From Lichenostomus cassidix (taxonomy: Eukaryota > Chordata > Aves > Passeriformes > Meliphagidae): a stretch of 64,000 nt of DNA. Positions 14,501 to 27,500 of the stretch are shown in pieces (within the stretch, counting starts at the first letter, position 1; every line of letters starts with the position of its first letter). Location: NCBI GenBank assembly GCA_008360975.2, contig CM039182.1, positions 100,781,443 through 100,845,442 on the forward strand, given 5' to 3'. Made by a program: the position numbers and the translations under genes. Under the pieces are notes generated by a model, which was not told the origin of the DNA, did no database searches, and saw only the letters and a program-made list of their open reading frames with translations.

Positions 14501-17500
14501 TGCAAATGCTAACAGCAAAACAATTAAATATAAAGCATGCTTCAGAGGAGACCCCAAACTGGGCAGGTATTTGGGTTATCTTTAACTATCTTGCCTGCAT
14601 GTGGGGCAGGACTGCTATTGCAGGGAATCCCTCCTGATTGCCTGTGGGAGCTGGGATGGCTCTGCAGGGGTTGCACTCTCACATGCTACTGCTGCTTTGA
14701 AGCCTAAAATGAGCTGCCTCAAGCTCCTTGCTGGGATTCATGGTCTCTGCCTCTGGATACAGAAGGATGCTCTGACTCTGAGGACAAAAGCACAACTTTA
14801 AACATGAATTGTGCATTATTGGGTGTTGTGTGGGGAAGTGAGACCCAGGAGAGGGTTTCAAAGGTCACAGACCTCTGAGAGTGGCTCCTAGAGAGATGGG
14901 TGAAAGCATGGGGTGAGATAATGCTTCTTGGTCTATTCTGTAGCTCCTGGGAAGGACAGACAGCTTTTCCATGCCTTGACATGAGAGCTGACTGCCCCAA
15001 GCCTCCCCATTGCAGTGCCTCAGTGCTTCAAAGAGCTGGTTTCTGGGGAGGCAATGGCTCTCAGCACCTGCCCAAAGGAGGAATTCACAGTTTTAACTTT
15101 GTTTTATTCATCCCTCTCTAAACCCATCCTATTTGTGGCCTAAGTCTTGTACTTTGTTTTGATACAGATTTGTTACGAAGGACAATGTTATATCTGTTTT
15201 CTTTTTCAGTGCAGAACAGAAGGAAAAAGAGAATGACCCATTTATATTCCCTTAAATCAGGAAAAGGATTCAATTTCAGACTTATCTGAGAACTTATCCC
15301 ACTGTTCTCCTCTCTGCTTTTCTTGCTAATATCAAAACAAGCACAAGAACCCTAAAATAGTAACACGGATGCACTTTAGAAAAACCCCAGCCAACCAAAC
15401 AAAACAATAATCATACCACATTTGCATGCTCTTGTGTGGGGTGAGCTGCAGTCACACAGCCAGGGCTGGTTTCAGGATCTGCTTTCTGAAAGATACTCCA
15501 GAAACTGGAGGATGCACCTGAGCAGTGCAAGGTCACCACAGCCATGACAAGTCCTAAGACAAGGCAGTGAGCAGGAAGGGACCACGTCTGCGTTATTAGG
15601 CAGCTTGGGAAACTTGGACCATTCCTCTCCTTCTGAGGGAATGAATCTGTAACCCTAGTCACATTGCACATAGTAATTTTATTATTAAATTATTGTGATA
15701 GCAAATGAAGACTGACAGCTAATGGGTCCAATCCCAAATACAGAACAAAACATGAAAAAGGTGAGCAGCACTGTTGCCTCCACCAGTCCCTGAAAAACAG
15801 TGTCATTTGGTGTGTCCTTGGTTGTAACCATGCACCAAAACACGTGGGAAGAGCTTACGGATCCCTTTGCAGAGCTTGCTTTTGTTGCTGCCAAGTAAAG
15901 GAGGTTTCTGAAGATGATTTGCAAATCAGCTTCTGAAAAGTCATTTTTAGACAGTAACTCCAAAGACCTTCTAATCTCTGTGCACTTCTCATGCTGAAGT
16001 ACATCAGAACAGGAACAGCCTGATGTGCTTTGTATTTGATTTGCCTAGTCCTAAGAACCTCTTCATATGTGGAAAGCTTTGCAAACCATTCAGGTAGAGA
16101 AAATCAGCAATGCCTTGCTCCTGCTGAGGACTGCAGGCTGGGAAAATAACCAGGGGAAATACCCTTTTATTACACTTCTTGACCAAAACGTAAAGTAGGC
16201 ACTTTAATTTTCCTACTATATATCAGCATATGAAGTACAGGGATTTTACCATATGCAAATAGCTAAGTACCAGATACCAGAGTGGAATATAATTCTGTAC
16301 CAAAATCATACCCATCTCCACTTTTTTAATGCCTTTAAAAAAAAGTCTCACATTTTCATTAACTTCAGTGAGGCTTGGACTGACGAAAGCCTCAGGCAGA
16401 GTAGGGGCTCTCATTGTCTCCACTGAAACAGGAGTTTGTAGGAGACTGGACATCATTCAGGGGTTGCTGCAGAGAGATATCTAATTAGGAACAACAAATC
16501 CACAATTACTGTTGTTCTGCTGTGATTAAAAGTCAGGGAGCAGGGATGCCTGATGAAAGGAGGCGATCAGATCATGTCCTGAAGCCATACCAATGTCTGA
16601 TAGGTGAGAATACAAACCTAGGATTATTCTACAAAGCCTGAAGAAAAAGCAAATACAGATTTGGTAAGGGACTTGATAAATCTTTTTTCTCTGACTAGCA
16701 AAGAGAAAGAAAAAGGGGAAGGAAAAAGGAAATTTTCAAACCATGTAGCTAAATATTCTTTCTCTACCACTGGTCAATGCAAGAATTCACAAAAAGCTTT
16801 TATTCTCCCTGGAATAGCAAAATGGAAATGTCTGGGCTAGATCAGTGGAAGAGCTTTTGAACTGAAACATGACATCTAATAGCAGAATAGGCTTTATACC
16901 AGCCTGGGTGCAGAAGATTAATGACTACGAATAATATGTATGCATTAGAGTGAATAATGACAGCCCTGAGGAAGGACTGGCAGAGACCGACAATTTTTTT
17001 CAGATCATTATTTCTCAGATGACAGAAACTCTTACAATGAGGAAATTCATGCACTTTTCATTTTTCTAATTAAAACATGAAAACTGTTTCTCTCTACCAC
17101 TTAATTCGTTACTGGCTCTTTCTTTTTGTCTCTTTGGCCACCTGGAAAAAGCATCTCCTCTCAGATAAGCTTTTTCTTAGCTGAGGTCCCACCCTTTCTC
17201 AAAGGGTACTGTAGTGCCAGTCCTTAAAGTGAGGGCACAAATGGCTGCTTTAAGGATTCCCACAGCAAAAGAACTGCATAATTTGAATTCCTGGTGGTTC
17301 TAAAGCAGGCGTGCTGAGGTCACTACCTGGATAAATGCTCTCCCCATTGACCAAGAAATAAGGGGAATAAAATGCTTGTGGGACTGATCTTCCCTGCTTA
17401 TTAACAGCACAAATTTTATATTATTCTAAGTTTTATGGAGGACTTCAATAAAATGTTCATTTCTTTTCTGTTCTTAGAAATCTCACTGTGGTGATTTTTT

Positions 17501-17949
17501 GCTTGTTTGGGAAACTTGAAGTGCCCAGATCCTTTTGTAAGCTCTTTTATAAGATCCTGCCAGTCTTGACACCTAAAATATTGGGAGGGACAGAGCAAAT
17601 AAAACCACAGGCAATTACCAGCTGGTCTCAACTGAGGCATCATTTCTAGACTTACTTTTCCTTCCCTTGCTGCCCTGCCTTGCCAGGCTCCCAAGAAGGG
17701 AGATCTGAGATAAAGACAAATGGAGAAGCACCCACTTTTTCTCCCTGTAAATCTCCAAAGTGTGGCAAAACCCAGGTCTCCCTCTCCAGACACTGATTCT
17801 CCCCCATCTTTTGCAGTGTTTTGCCTCTAAATGCAAAGCAGAAGGTAGAATACTCTTGTTGTGGGGGGACATGGGACTCTGCTTGTTGGGATGAGCAAGT
17901 GAGGAGTGAAAGCCTTCAATGATCCACAGCACCTCTTTTTCAAAAGAGC

Positions 17950-18005
17950 TAAAAAATAGGAAAAAGAAAAAAAGAAGAAAAGGAAAAAAAAAGTAATAGA
18001 AAAAT
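17950..18005. repeat. A/G-rich low-complexity block
   Basis: Almost pure purine run of A-tracts separated by single or paired G in intron 3. It gives a pyrimidine tract (Phe/Leu/Ser-rich frame) on the minus strand. Confidence 0.85.
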
Positions 18006-18115
18006 GTAGGAAATAAATGAGGGAAAAGTTTGCAGCATACACTAACAGCATGAAAAAATATTGACTGTTCAACACTTGCAGGTGTTCATATTCACTAAAG
18101 GGACATGAAGTTATT

Positions 18116-18126
18116 AAAAAAAAAAA
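18116..18126. repeat. Poly-A run (A11)
   Basis: Short homopolymer in intron 3. Confidence 0.85.
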
Positions 18127-20990
18127 GGGATCTCAGACAGGCACACAGTACTTTCCCTCTTCCATGCACACATATATCCCCGTGCTACTTGGCTCACCAA
18201 ACGGAGTGCAGGAAAAGCTCTTCCTGGCCACACCAAATGCCATGAATGACACCCAATTTCCTAATCTGGCTTTGTTATTTTCTCCTTATTTTGCATATAA
18301 CCAGCGTCTGAATTTATAACATGTTTTCATCTACACAGGAAAACTGGAGAGAGCAGTTTGTGCCCCAGAAGGAGACAAAGAAACTTGAACTAAAAGTAGA
18401 TCTAGAATTAAGCAAAATAAAACTCTAATTGAGATAATTATTGTTAATGACTTGGAACCGAAACTCATTTGGATGAATCCTCTTCAGATTTTGCCTATTC
18501 ATTTCCCTAACTGTCAACATAAAAATGACAGGTTTTAGCAAAAAAGTCTAGCCTTATAAGAAAAACTAGAATGAAAACTCGTTACAACCTTTAATCCTAA
18601 AAGGAATAAATTATCAATTTTATTAGAAGGCATATACTTCTCTGAAATGTCCTCTCACTTTTCAGATAATAAGACTACTTACACTTTAGGAATATCAAAT
18701 TATTGATTCTGACTGGTGTTTAAAGAAAGTACTTCTGGTTTGAAACCTCACTTTCTGCCACTGAGCTCTGTACAGCATTATATATGCTCTGTATCACTTG
18801 TTGCTATGATTCTAGTAGTGCCTTGCAGACACTGCAAGATGAAAAAAGTAGTCTCTACATTCCTTCCAAATGGTCCAGCAGGGATTCTCCTTAAAAATAA
18901 AACTTTTTTAATACCATTCAGCCACGCTGAGACATGAAATAAAAAGGTTTCTACCCACAAATAAGAGAAAAATAATATCAAAATAAAACTAAAATATCTG
19001 AACCACCCACAACCGGAATTCACTACCCATTTTAATTTCTGCAGAGCAGAGTGAATCTATAGTATTCACAGCTATTCATGCTCCAAAGTGGTGCTGCACG
19101 TATTGATGTGAGCAGTTCATTATTCCTCATGCAAGGCATCCCACTGACCTCACTTCAGCAGGAATTGCAGAATCACAGCCCTATTATGGGCAGGCCCAAT
19201 ATTTATGCACACTTGTCAGACTTCACACAGCTCCTCTGAATGACATGCTCTCTCCTCTGGTCCTGCCTTTCTTCCCTTTAAGTGCTTCTTGCTTTCCTCT
19301 GCCCTCTAACTTCTACGTGGCTTTCCATAATAAGTGTGAATTTAACCAGTGAGCCTCCCCACAAGATCACATGCAGGGCTGTTCAGTTCTCACAAGGAAC
19401 TCTGGACATATTCATTATGACCCTGGGCTGAAATATTCAGTCACACAATAAACCTGTGAGGGAGGGATGCTTCCTAGCCACACGAAGGAGCTGAGCCCAA
19501 GGTAAAAGCTGAGGGAGTGAAAGACTTTCAAAACTTTGCAATTACTGTCTGCAAACAGTCTGCAGAAAATACTCCAGGCTACCAGCTGATTGTAGTTCCA
19601 ATAAATGTTTTAAAAAACAGCTTTGACAAGCTTTCCTCTCAAACAACTGTTCTTCCTCCTAATTATTTTTCTGGAAACAGTAGTCTCCATAGATGCCAGG
19701 GGACTCTGATTTTCCTAAGAGTAACAAGGCTTTAATACCAAAAGATTGGAGATTAGAAGCAATGCCAGGTGTCCCTGCATGCTGTGTGGAGGGAGTGATG
19801 TCCCCAACGCTGCCGTTGCATTAACACATTCCCAGCACAGAACAGCACTTCTGGATATATTTCACAGCAAGAAACTACATGGGGTCTAATGCAGGAATAA
19901 TCTGTAGAAGCAGTATTTTCCTTTTGGCTGGATTTTAACAAAACATGCAAATGCACATAGGCTTTTATAGTCTGAATGTTTCTGTGCAAATCTTTTGATT
20001 CAAAAGCCTTTTTTCTCAAACACGGATCATGAAAGCAGAACCTAAAACCCAAACAGTCCTTTTCTGAATCAATATTCTGTGTACAACAGTGCAATAATAT
20101 CACCTAAGGGGTTACAGGTTTTAAGAGAATTGTTAGCTCTTACATTGTTACTTGGTTATTTCAGTCTTTTTAAAATGTAAATAAAATAACCTCAACATCA
20201 AAAAATGCAGTTTTGAGGTGTTTTTTAGGGTACTAGCTTGGTAGTATACAGTCAGATGGCTGCTCCCACGTTAGAGACAGGGTGGTATTTTCAGCTTTTC
20301 TGGCAATTTTTTACTGTTTTGTTTCCTTATGCTCTTGTTGTTGATTTCCTATCTGTCAGTGTGTTACCACAGAGAGATTAACTGAAATTTCAGACTCCAT
20401 TGAAGTCTCTTTGTCCTCTCCCACATGACACATTAGCTGAACATTGACGTACACCAAACAAAAAAGGGTAACTGGCAACAAAGTGGCCCCACAGCCCACA
20501 CTGCTGATGCAAATTTCTTCAAATTATGAGCTTTAAACCTCATTATGCTTGGATGTTTGTGCAAATGTGCCTGGGTCTTTGTGCACAGTTGTAAAAAGCT
20601 GCTAAATGAAGAAAAGTGATATTGATTTTTCTCTCTTTTCCCACAATTGGATATTTATGACACAAACAACCCCTCAAATATGTAGACTTTCTTGCAGAGC
20701 CTTGAAGAGGCTGCAGAGTCAGCAGAATCCCAAAGTTCAGCTGCAAAGGTCAGGCAGACACATAGAAAAAGGAAGAAAAATGTCCTGGGACTACACCCAC
20801 TTCGGAGAAGAGCAAGCAGCTTATTCTGCGAGAGAGAAGTCGCTATTTTGATTTCTCTGCAGCCCCCCAAAGCAGCAGATGCAAACATAGATGTAGTTAA
20901 CAAGAATGCTGAACTCTTGTTTAACACCAATTTCTGTATAGACTAATTTCTAGAGTGCAGTTTGCTCATGTATGTACCTTACAGGAGTGT

Positions 20991-21024
20991 TGCAAGGATT
21001 AAATCTTTGCAAGGATTAATCTTT
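20991..21024. repeat. 17-bp tandem duplication
   Basis: Unit TGCAAGGATTAAATCTT is followed directly by TGCAAGGATTAATCTTT, which has one base lost. Confidence 0.85.
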
Positions 21025-21994
21025 AAATCTGGATTTTGGAAAGATCTGCATATTATATGTAGAGTAACTGCTAGAGTTAAGGTCACTTGGTTACTTGCCA
21101 GGCAATAGGAATTAAAAGATAAACTGTTGTGTAATTATCTTACACTGCATTTAGAAAAAATTCTCTCTTATTATCCTGGGATAAAACCTGCATGTAATTT
21201 GTCACGAATTAAAAAGCACGCAGGTATCGAAAATAAATATACCTTAGATGATTCCACAGTTACACAAATGACAGTCACAATTTATTCTTCAATTCCATTT
21301 GATGTTCCACCACACTGCCAACACACATATAATTTCATGTTGTGGCAGCTATCCTGGAAACGAGCCAAATTCAGCATCAGTGTTAATAGGTGAAGCCTGG
21401 CATAAGCCAGGCATGACATGTCCAGCTGCTGCCACAGGGATGGTGTTCATTCAAAGCTCTGTTAAACTGAGAATGTGCCAGGTTTACACCTTTCTGGTCA
21501 GTGTGTGGAGTTCTGCTCCTCTATCTCATTCATTACTGCTTTCTTCTTGAATGTGAAACATTAAATCAAAGAGAAAAGTGAAAGTAAAAAACATAGATAA
21601 GACGTTCACCATAAAACACAACATCCTGATTTTTAGCTCTGAGAGACTACTTCTCAGCTGTGCTTCTGAGGCCAGAACTGCTCAGCTATCCCTGTTTTAA
21701 GCTCTGAAAAAAGACAAGGACCTTCAAAAAGAGCAGTATGTTAAATCCAGTGAAAGTGGCAGGCACTTGTATGAAGACTCAAGCAGAAAACAGGCATGCC
21801 ACACTGGAAAAGGAGCACGTTCTCACCAGGAACTCTGTGCATCCTTGGTGGCCTCCACTTCTCAATATGAGGCCATAACGGCTGCCTTGGGTGGAGGACT
21901 TTTTTTCAAGTCACTTCTTTTAGTTACTACCAGTGGCTTCCCAGTAGTTTGTAGGGCCAAACCCCAGTGAGACAGGCTGAAAAGGTTAGGACCC

Positions 21995-22027
21995 CCACAA
22001 AAAAAAACCAACCAAAACCAAAACCCA
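21995..22027. repeat. A/C low-complexity (CCAAAA-like)
   Basis: An A-run followed by imperfect CCAA/CCAAAA units, about 220 bases before the CR1 fragment at 22.25 kb. Confidence 0.8.
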
Positions 22028-22249
22028 GTTCTTCATACATGGCAAAGGTCTAGCCCAGGAAACAAAAGATCTGCATTCTGGAAACCCACATTAGGGAAAA
22101 CCCCAAGAAGAGATCAGTTGTAAGGCCAACAAAATCAAGAACAAGCAGGGATTTGTGTAAGCGGAGAGAATGACATGGCAGCAGTGAACACTACTTGGGT
22201 GCTAAGAGAAATAAGCACTTAAACCAGATTTATACTTGGAAGTAACACT

Positions 22250-22512
22250 ACGACCAACCATGGAATGAAGCTGCACCAGGAGAAGTTCAGATTGGACATT
22301 AGGAAAATGTTCTTCACTGAGATGGCTGTCGATCTCTGAAACAGATGCCCCAGGGAAGTGGTCATGGCACCAAGCCTATCAGAGTCCAAGGAGCATCTGC
22401 ATGATACTTGTAGTAATATAGTTTAGATTTAGACCATCCTTTGATGAGCACGGAGTTGGACTTGGTGATCTGTATGGATCCCTTACAACCTGAGATATTT
22501 TATGATTCTAAC
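22250..22512 (+). mobile_element. CR1 LINE 3' fragment
   Basis: This 5'-truncated fragment shows the typical CR1 3'-end order: AGCTGCACCAGGAGAAGTTC, then a TTCAGATTGGACATTAGGAAAA-like segment, CCCAGGGAAGTGGTCATGGC, GAGTTGGACTTGGTGATC, and a terminal TTTTATGATTCT that corresponds to the family's terminal octamer repeat. About 260 bases survive, with substantial divergence. CR1 is the dominant retroposon of birds and other sauropsids, which supports the host assignment. No coding capacity remains. Confidence 0.85.
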
Positions 22513-23387
22513 AATTAATGAGGCTAAAGTCTGTCCCAGCTGCTGTTGATCTTGTCCATAACTAAATTCACTCTTCCATGTCCTACCGGTTCTTCCAAGC
22601 TACTTCTGGAAAAGCAAGGGAGTGTGTAAGTCAATCACATCATTTGGTAGGGAAATGCACCATCCTGTCTGTCTGTAATCTCCACATCACAAGAATAGCA
22701 AAACACTCTTCCATCTTATCTGCAGACCAAAGTCTGACATTAGTCCCATGCTGGCCTGGGCCCTCGAAGCTCTCGCTGGATTCCCAGGGGTTTTCCACCC
22801 GAGAGATGATTGATTAATCCCCATCCATCTAACAGAAGGTCACCAGCTCACTCCATACTCTCCTGAATACTGTGCAATCACAGGATTCAATTTAAAGTTT
22901 CTAAGGACAAGCAATCGGCTCCTCAGACACTGATCTACAAAACAGTAGGGTGCTCAGCTACAGAATAAAGGAAAAGCAGGAGAGGGCATTTCAGGAGCCT
23001 ATTGCTAATGAGAGAGCCATCTGTCTGTCTTCTTTGTGAAAATTGGCTATTTATTCTGACATTTTCTTTTCCCCAAACAGTTTTTCTGCTGCTGACCTTA
23101 TTATTTTAAAGTAATGTAATCTAATTTTAATGCTAGTACTTGTCAGAAATCTTTAAAAAAGCAATAATGATAACAGTAGCTATCTTAGCCAACAGAAGAT
23201 AAAAATGTACCATGCCTGTGAGAGAAAAGGTGCAAGTCCCACCACAAACACGCCTTGCTGGTGATAATTATACTCATTATTCAGAAAGAAAACCATAGCC
23301 AGCTGTGAAATGAGTGACCAATACTGAATTCTTCATATGGGATCATTCTTCCATCACAAATGAAAAAAGACGCTGAATAGAAATTAC

Positions 23388-23419
23388 AAAAAGAAAGAAA
23401 GAAAAAAAAAGAAAAAAAC
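23388..23419. repeat. A/(AAAG)n low-complexity run
   Basis: A-rich purine run with AAAG periodicity in intron 3. No associated mobile element was recognised. Confidence 0.85.
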
Positions 23420-24555
23420 ATTCACTCTTGGCAAAAGCTTAACACAACTACATAAACTGAGATGGACTCTCCCTGGTCTGCCTTACCCAATTTATTTCTC
23501 TCAAAGGCATGTGTCCATTTCAGGACTGCACACTGTCCTTGAATGCCTCTAAATGTGAACACCATTTTAACAGAAATGTAAGGAGAGGTTGCAGAGGCTA
23601 ATCAAGTTGTCCATCCATCTTCCGGTATCACATCTCTGCTGCAGACACCACCAGCTGTTTCACAGAAATGAGCAAAAAGCCTGATGGTAAGTTAATAGGA
23701 ATAGTCTTGCAAGTCAGGAAGTCTCCTCCTTAGTCTTACCAGCTGTAGATTAGTTTCAGATCTCAGTTATGAAATTTTGTGGCCCTTTCAGGACTTTGCT
23801 TCAGGGTTGTTTTTTGGGGTTTTCTGCCTGTTTTCAAGCAGTGTCACTACAATCCTAAATCTGAGCAGCTAGGCATTGTCTATGCACTTCTAGCAAAAAA
23901 AGAATATTCTAAAATCTAAGAAACCCTCAGTATACCAAATTTTAAAATGACGTCTGAGTACATGTGAGTGGTTATTTTTGGATCCACCCCCCTTTTATCC
24001 CTTGTCTCAAGTCAGCAAGGATGGGTGGGGTAACTGAGGCCTCAAAAATGAAGTCACAGGGAAGGTGGTTTCTTTGGATGGGCAGGTAGAACTTGATAAT
24101 ATCTCTACAACCACTTTTTGATAATAATTTTAATCTCAGCTGACCCTGTATTTCTCTGTGCATGGTTTTATGCCAGGTAGTAAATGAAGAACACTGCATT
24201 TGGACTCATATTTGTACTTTTGGTAAGGCAAGCATTTACCCCAAATGAGCACTTTGATAAGGAGCTTTGTCAGCAGCAGCATTTTCTGATATTTAAACTG
24301 AAGTTTGCCAGACTTAGGGACTGAAAGGAGAGATTTATTGAGAAAGGACTGATACATCCTGCTGCCATGAAGGTCTTGCAAGAACATACAACTTGTAATT
24401 ACATGTGGCCCTTCTTTCTTCAGCCTGATGCCATTCCCATCAGCCTTTGAGATGCCTGTGGCACACAACAAAAAGAGGAATAATGAGCCTTTAGCTAGCA
24501 CTAACCTAACATCTTTGGGATGCACACCAGCCGTCAGAGATCAGCAGCAGCACTA

Positions 24556-24599
24556 GATAACAACAGAATGTGCAAATAAAGGTACATTCTGTTGTTATT
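24556..24599. repeat. Inverted repeat able to form an 18-bp hairpin
   Basis: The left arm ATAACAACAGAATGT (24557-24571) and right arm ACATTCTGTTGTTAT (24584-24598) are perfect reverse complements. Two G-T pairs and one C-G pair extend the stem, leaving an 8-base loop. The surrounding DNA does not continue the pairing. It could be a solo fold-back element remnant or chance. It is shorter than a typical pre-microRNA stem. Confidence 0.9.
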
Positions 24600-27500
24600 G
24601 GTACAAGAGCTATATCTTAATAATTTCTGTTTAATGAGTGCAGTCCTAAGAGGAAGAAGCTGGTCATGTCTGGTTTGTACAATGTGCTAAAGCACTGTGT
24701 AAAGTTAATAGTAAGCAAAATTTTTCTTTTATCAATCAACAGAAGACGTTCAAACAGGAACCCTTAAGGGTAACCAAACTGGAACAAACTTCTTTTCTGA
24801 TGTCAAAGATGGAGTGTTTCTTGCTTATGTGGTGGTTTGTCTAAAGCACCTTGAGTATGTCAACTGGTCTCTAAAGGCACTGTGGACAATGGCTCCAAGC
24901 AAAGCTGCTTCACTGAAACAGGACTTCAAAAATCATGTTAGCATTCATCTGTTCCTCATTATTCCAACACAATACTAAGTCTGAACAGATCTGGAAAATC
25001 ATACCTCCTACACAGACATTTTTTCCTCCTTATTGTCTCTTCAAGTCCTGAAAATGCAGCTGAAGGCGTGAACAGCTGCAATACTGCAAGCTACAAATAT
25101 GTTACTTATGCAGTAACGATGCTGGAATAACCAGAGCATGGTGCTACACTTTTTTCAAGAGTGAACTGATAAAGCAGATTTTCCTGCTCTCCTAAGAAAA
25201 GTGAGTGCTCCAGGGCCATGTGTTCATCAAATAACAGGACATATATTTCTGGTTTTGCAATCTAGTAGAAGATGCTAAAGGCCTAAAACCCCCACAGTAA
25301 CTCAGAGTATGTCTCAATGCCTCTATTCTGACTTTTTCCTTCTGGGAACATTAAAAACATGACAATTTGGCTTATTTTTACTTTCATTAAATGATGAACC
25401 CAAGTGTAATTGATGGCATTGTGACATGGGTAGGAGGACTTAAGACAGCCTAGTTACCTACTGGCATCCACTGCCAGATTGCTCATTTTCTTTGGTCTGA
25501 GAGTGGCTGACCCAGGACTACGGAGGCTATGGTAATAACAAAAGCCACACATCAAAAAATGAAAAAAATTAAAGAACAAAAAATAAGGGTACAAGGTTGT
25601 GTGACTAAAGGCTTTATCACAAGCATAGAGACCTGGAGATGGTCAGAAGATTGACAAGGGGTGGAGGAACCCAAGTGACCTAATCAGTGAAATCAGAGCA
25701 TGGCAAAGGATATTATTAAACAGTTGCTCCTAGAGTGAAACCCATGAAAAGCTGGGGGAGGAAACTTTCTTCTTGGCCATCCATGCAAATTGTGGGGGTT
25801 ACTGCCTAAAGGGGCTTATTATGGGATGTAGGCGAAACAAATTCATGAATGGTGTAAAACTTATCCGCTTGGCAGTTTGTCACTACGGGAAACGCTGTAT
25901 TTTGCGGATCTGCTTAAAGGGGGCGAAGAAATAAAATTAGGGAGAGAGATGGTGCAGCTAGACAGTCCTTACACTTATTTTCTTTCTCTACTTGGCATTA
26001 CTTATATATATCCATGCATGTGCCCACAGAGTCATAAAGTACATAATGGCTGTATGTTCTACATACCATACATCCGCATATTTTATTTATAAGGCTGAAT
26101 AAAACAGCATAGATGCTTTTACTTATTGATTACAGTCTTTAATAGCTGAGTTCAATTTCACTTCAGCATTTCTTTTTGACATTAATGGGCTGTAGTCAGA
26201 CTCACCTATTCCATGCTCACACTGAGCAAAAGACCTCACCATGTAAGTTTCCAGGAATAAGACTTCATTCCGAGAAAAAGGATGAATGGGAATCACAAGC
26301 TTGTTTCCAGAACAGGAAATCACATTCTGAAGTTTCTGACATTCTGGACAGGAATCCAACAAAATCTCCCAAGATTACTTCAAGTCATGAATGTCAGTTG
26401 AGAGAGGGACTGTGAATCCAGAATTGTTCCAATGGGTTAAGAAAATACAAGGAAAGCATGCAACTTCAAAAGACTAATTGAATTCCTCTTCATATAATTC
26501 ACCAGTATAGTCAGAACATGAAGAATCACAAGAACTTTACCCATTCTGGCTTGAAATTATGCTTTCAATACACAGCCCCAAGTGCGAATGGAAAATACCT
26601 GAAACAATCTCTACCAGAATGTAAAAAGCAACCAAATAAAATACAAAAAATGAGGTGGTTTTTTTTTTAGATCTCATTACCACAGTGCAGGAGGTCAGCA
26701 TGAAACTTCTTGGTTTACAGAGGTACTTCATCATCACTAAATTAAGAAAAAGAGTCTTAAGGAGAACAATGCTGTAGCTATGTCACAGGAGAAAACTGGA
26801 AGTGAAGAGATTGGAAATGCTGCTTATCTTTTCACAGGTGGCAATACGTTCTCCTGACTCATGCATGTGTAGGAGACCTGCCCACAGCCTAAGTCTATGC
26901 AGGAGTTTTCAGTAAGACCTTATTATAATCCCTTTCAGTGCATGCCCATAAACAAGTTTGTCTTCCCAGCATAAATCCTCTACATTGTATTTATGCTCCA
27001 CTGCATGTCTCAGGAAAACACTAGAGGGTTTATCATTACTAAAATTTCAGATACACTACAGCCAATGATTCAGAAAATTACTCATTATCATTTAAAACAG
27101 TTAATGCAAGCCTCACTTTTAAACTGTACATTCTTTATGACAGAGAACTTGTCTTCTGTCTTTTCTGTGAAGTATTTGTGATATTTCTGGGCCTCATAAA
27201 ATTATAATAACACCTTCACAATCAAGGTAATGAAACTTAGCATTTTATAATGGTGTCTCTTATAGGAAAAGCGTTTCAGAAGAATTTGGACATACCTGCC
27301 TCTAACTGGAGGTTTTAATTATAATCAAAAAATATTTCTAGTTTGACACATCTTGATTTCACTCCTTTCTGCTTTTAAACAGATTTTCACTTTAAATCAG
27401 ACTTTCAGACGAACAAACGGCTTCGAGTTTGAATCTTTTAATTCTTTGCTTTCAACTCTCCCTTATGAAAAAAATACCATGGAATTAATGCAAATATCAG

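Larger units (their letters stand above)
1..22249 (-). other. MTCL1: MTCL1 intron 3, distal part (open at window edge)
   Basis: No exon of MTCL1 or another gene is recognised. Open frames are short and mostly lack family-like composition. The stretch holds poly-A runs (6771-6786, 18116-18126), an A/G low-complexity block (17950-18005), an AT-rich patch (11450-11565), small tandem duplications (8904-8927, 20991-21024) and AT-rich blocks with homeodomain-like motifs. The gene continues past position 1, so intron 3 is at least 46,285 bases long. Assigning this stretch to the intron assumes no unrecognised short exon within it. Confidence 0.75.
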
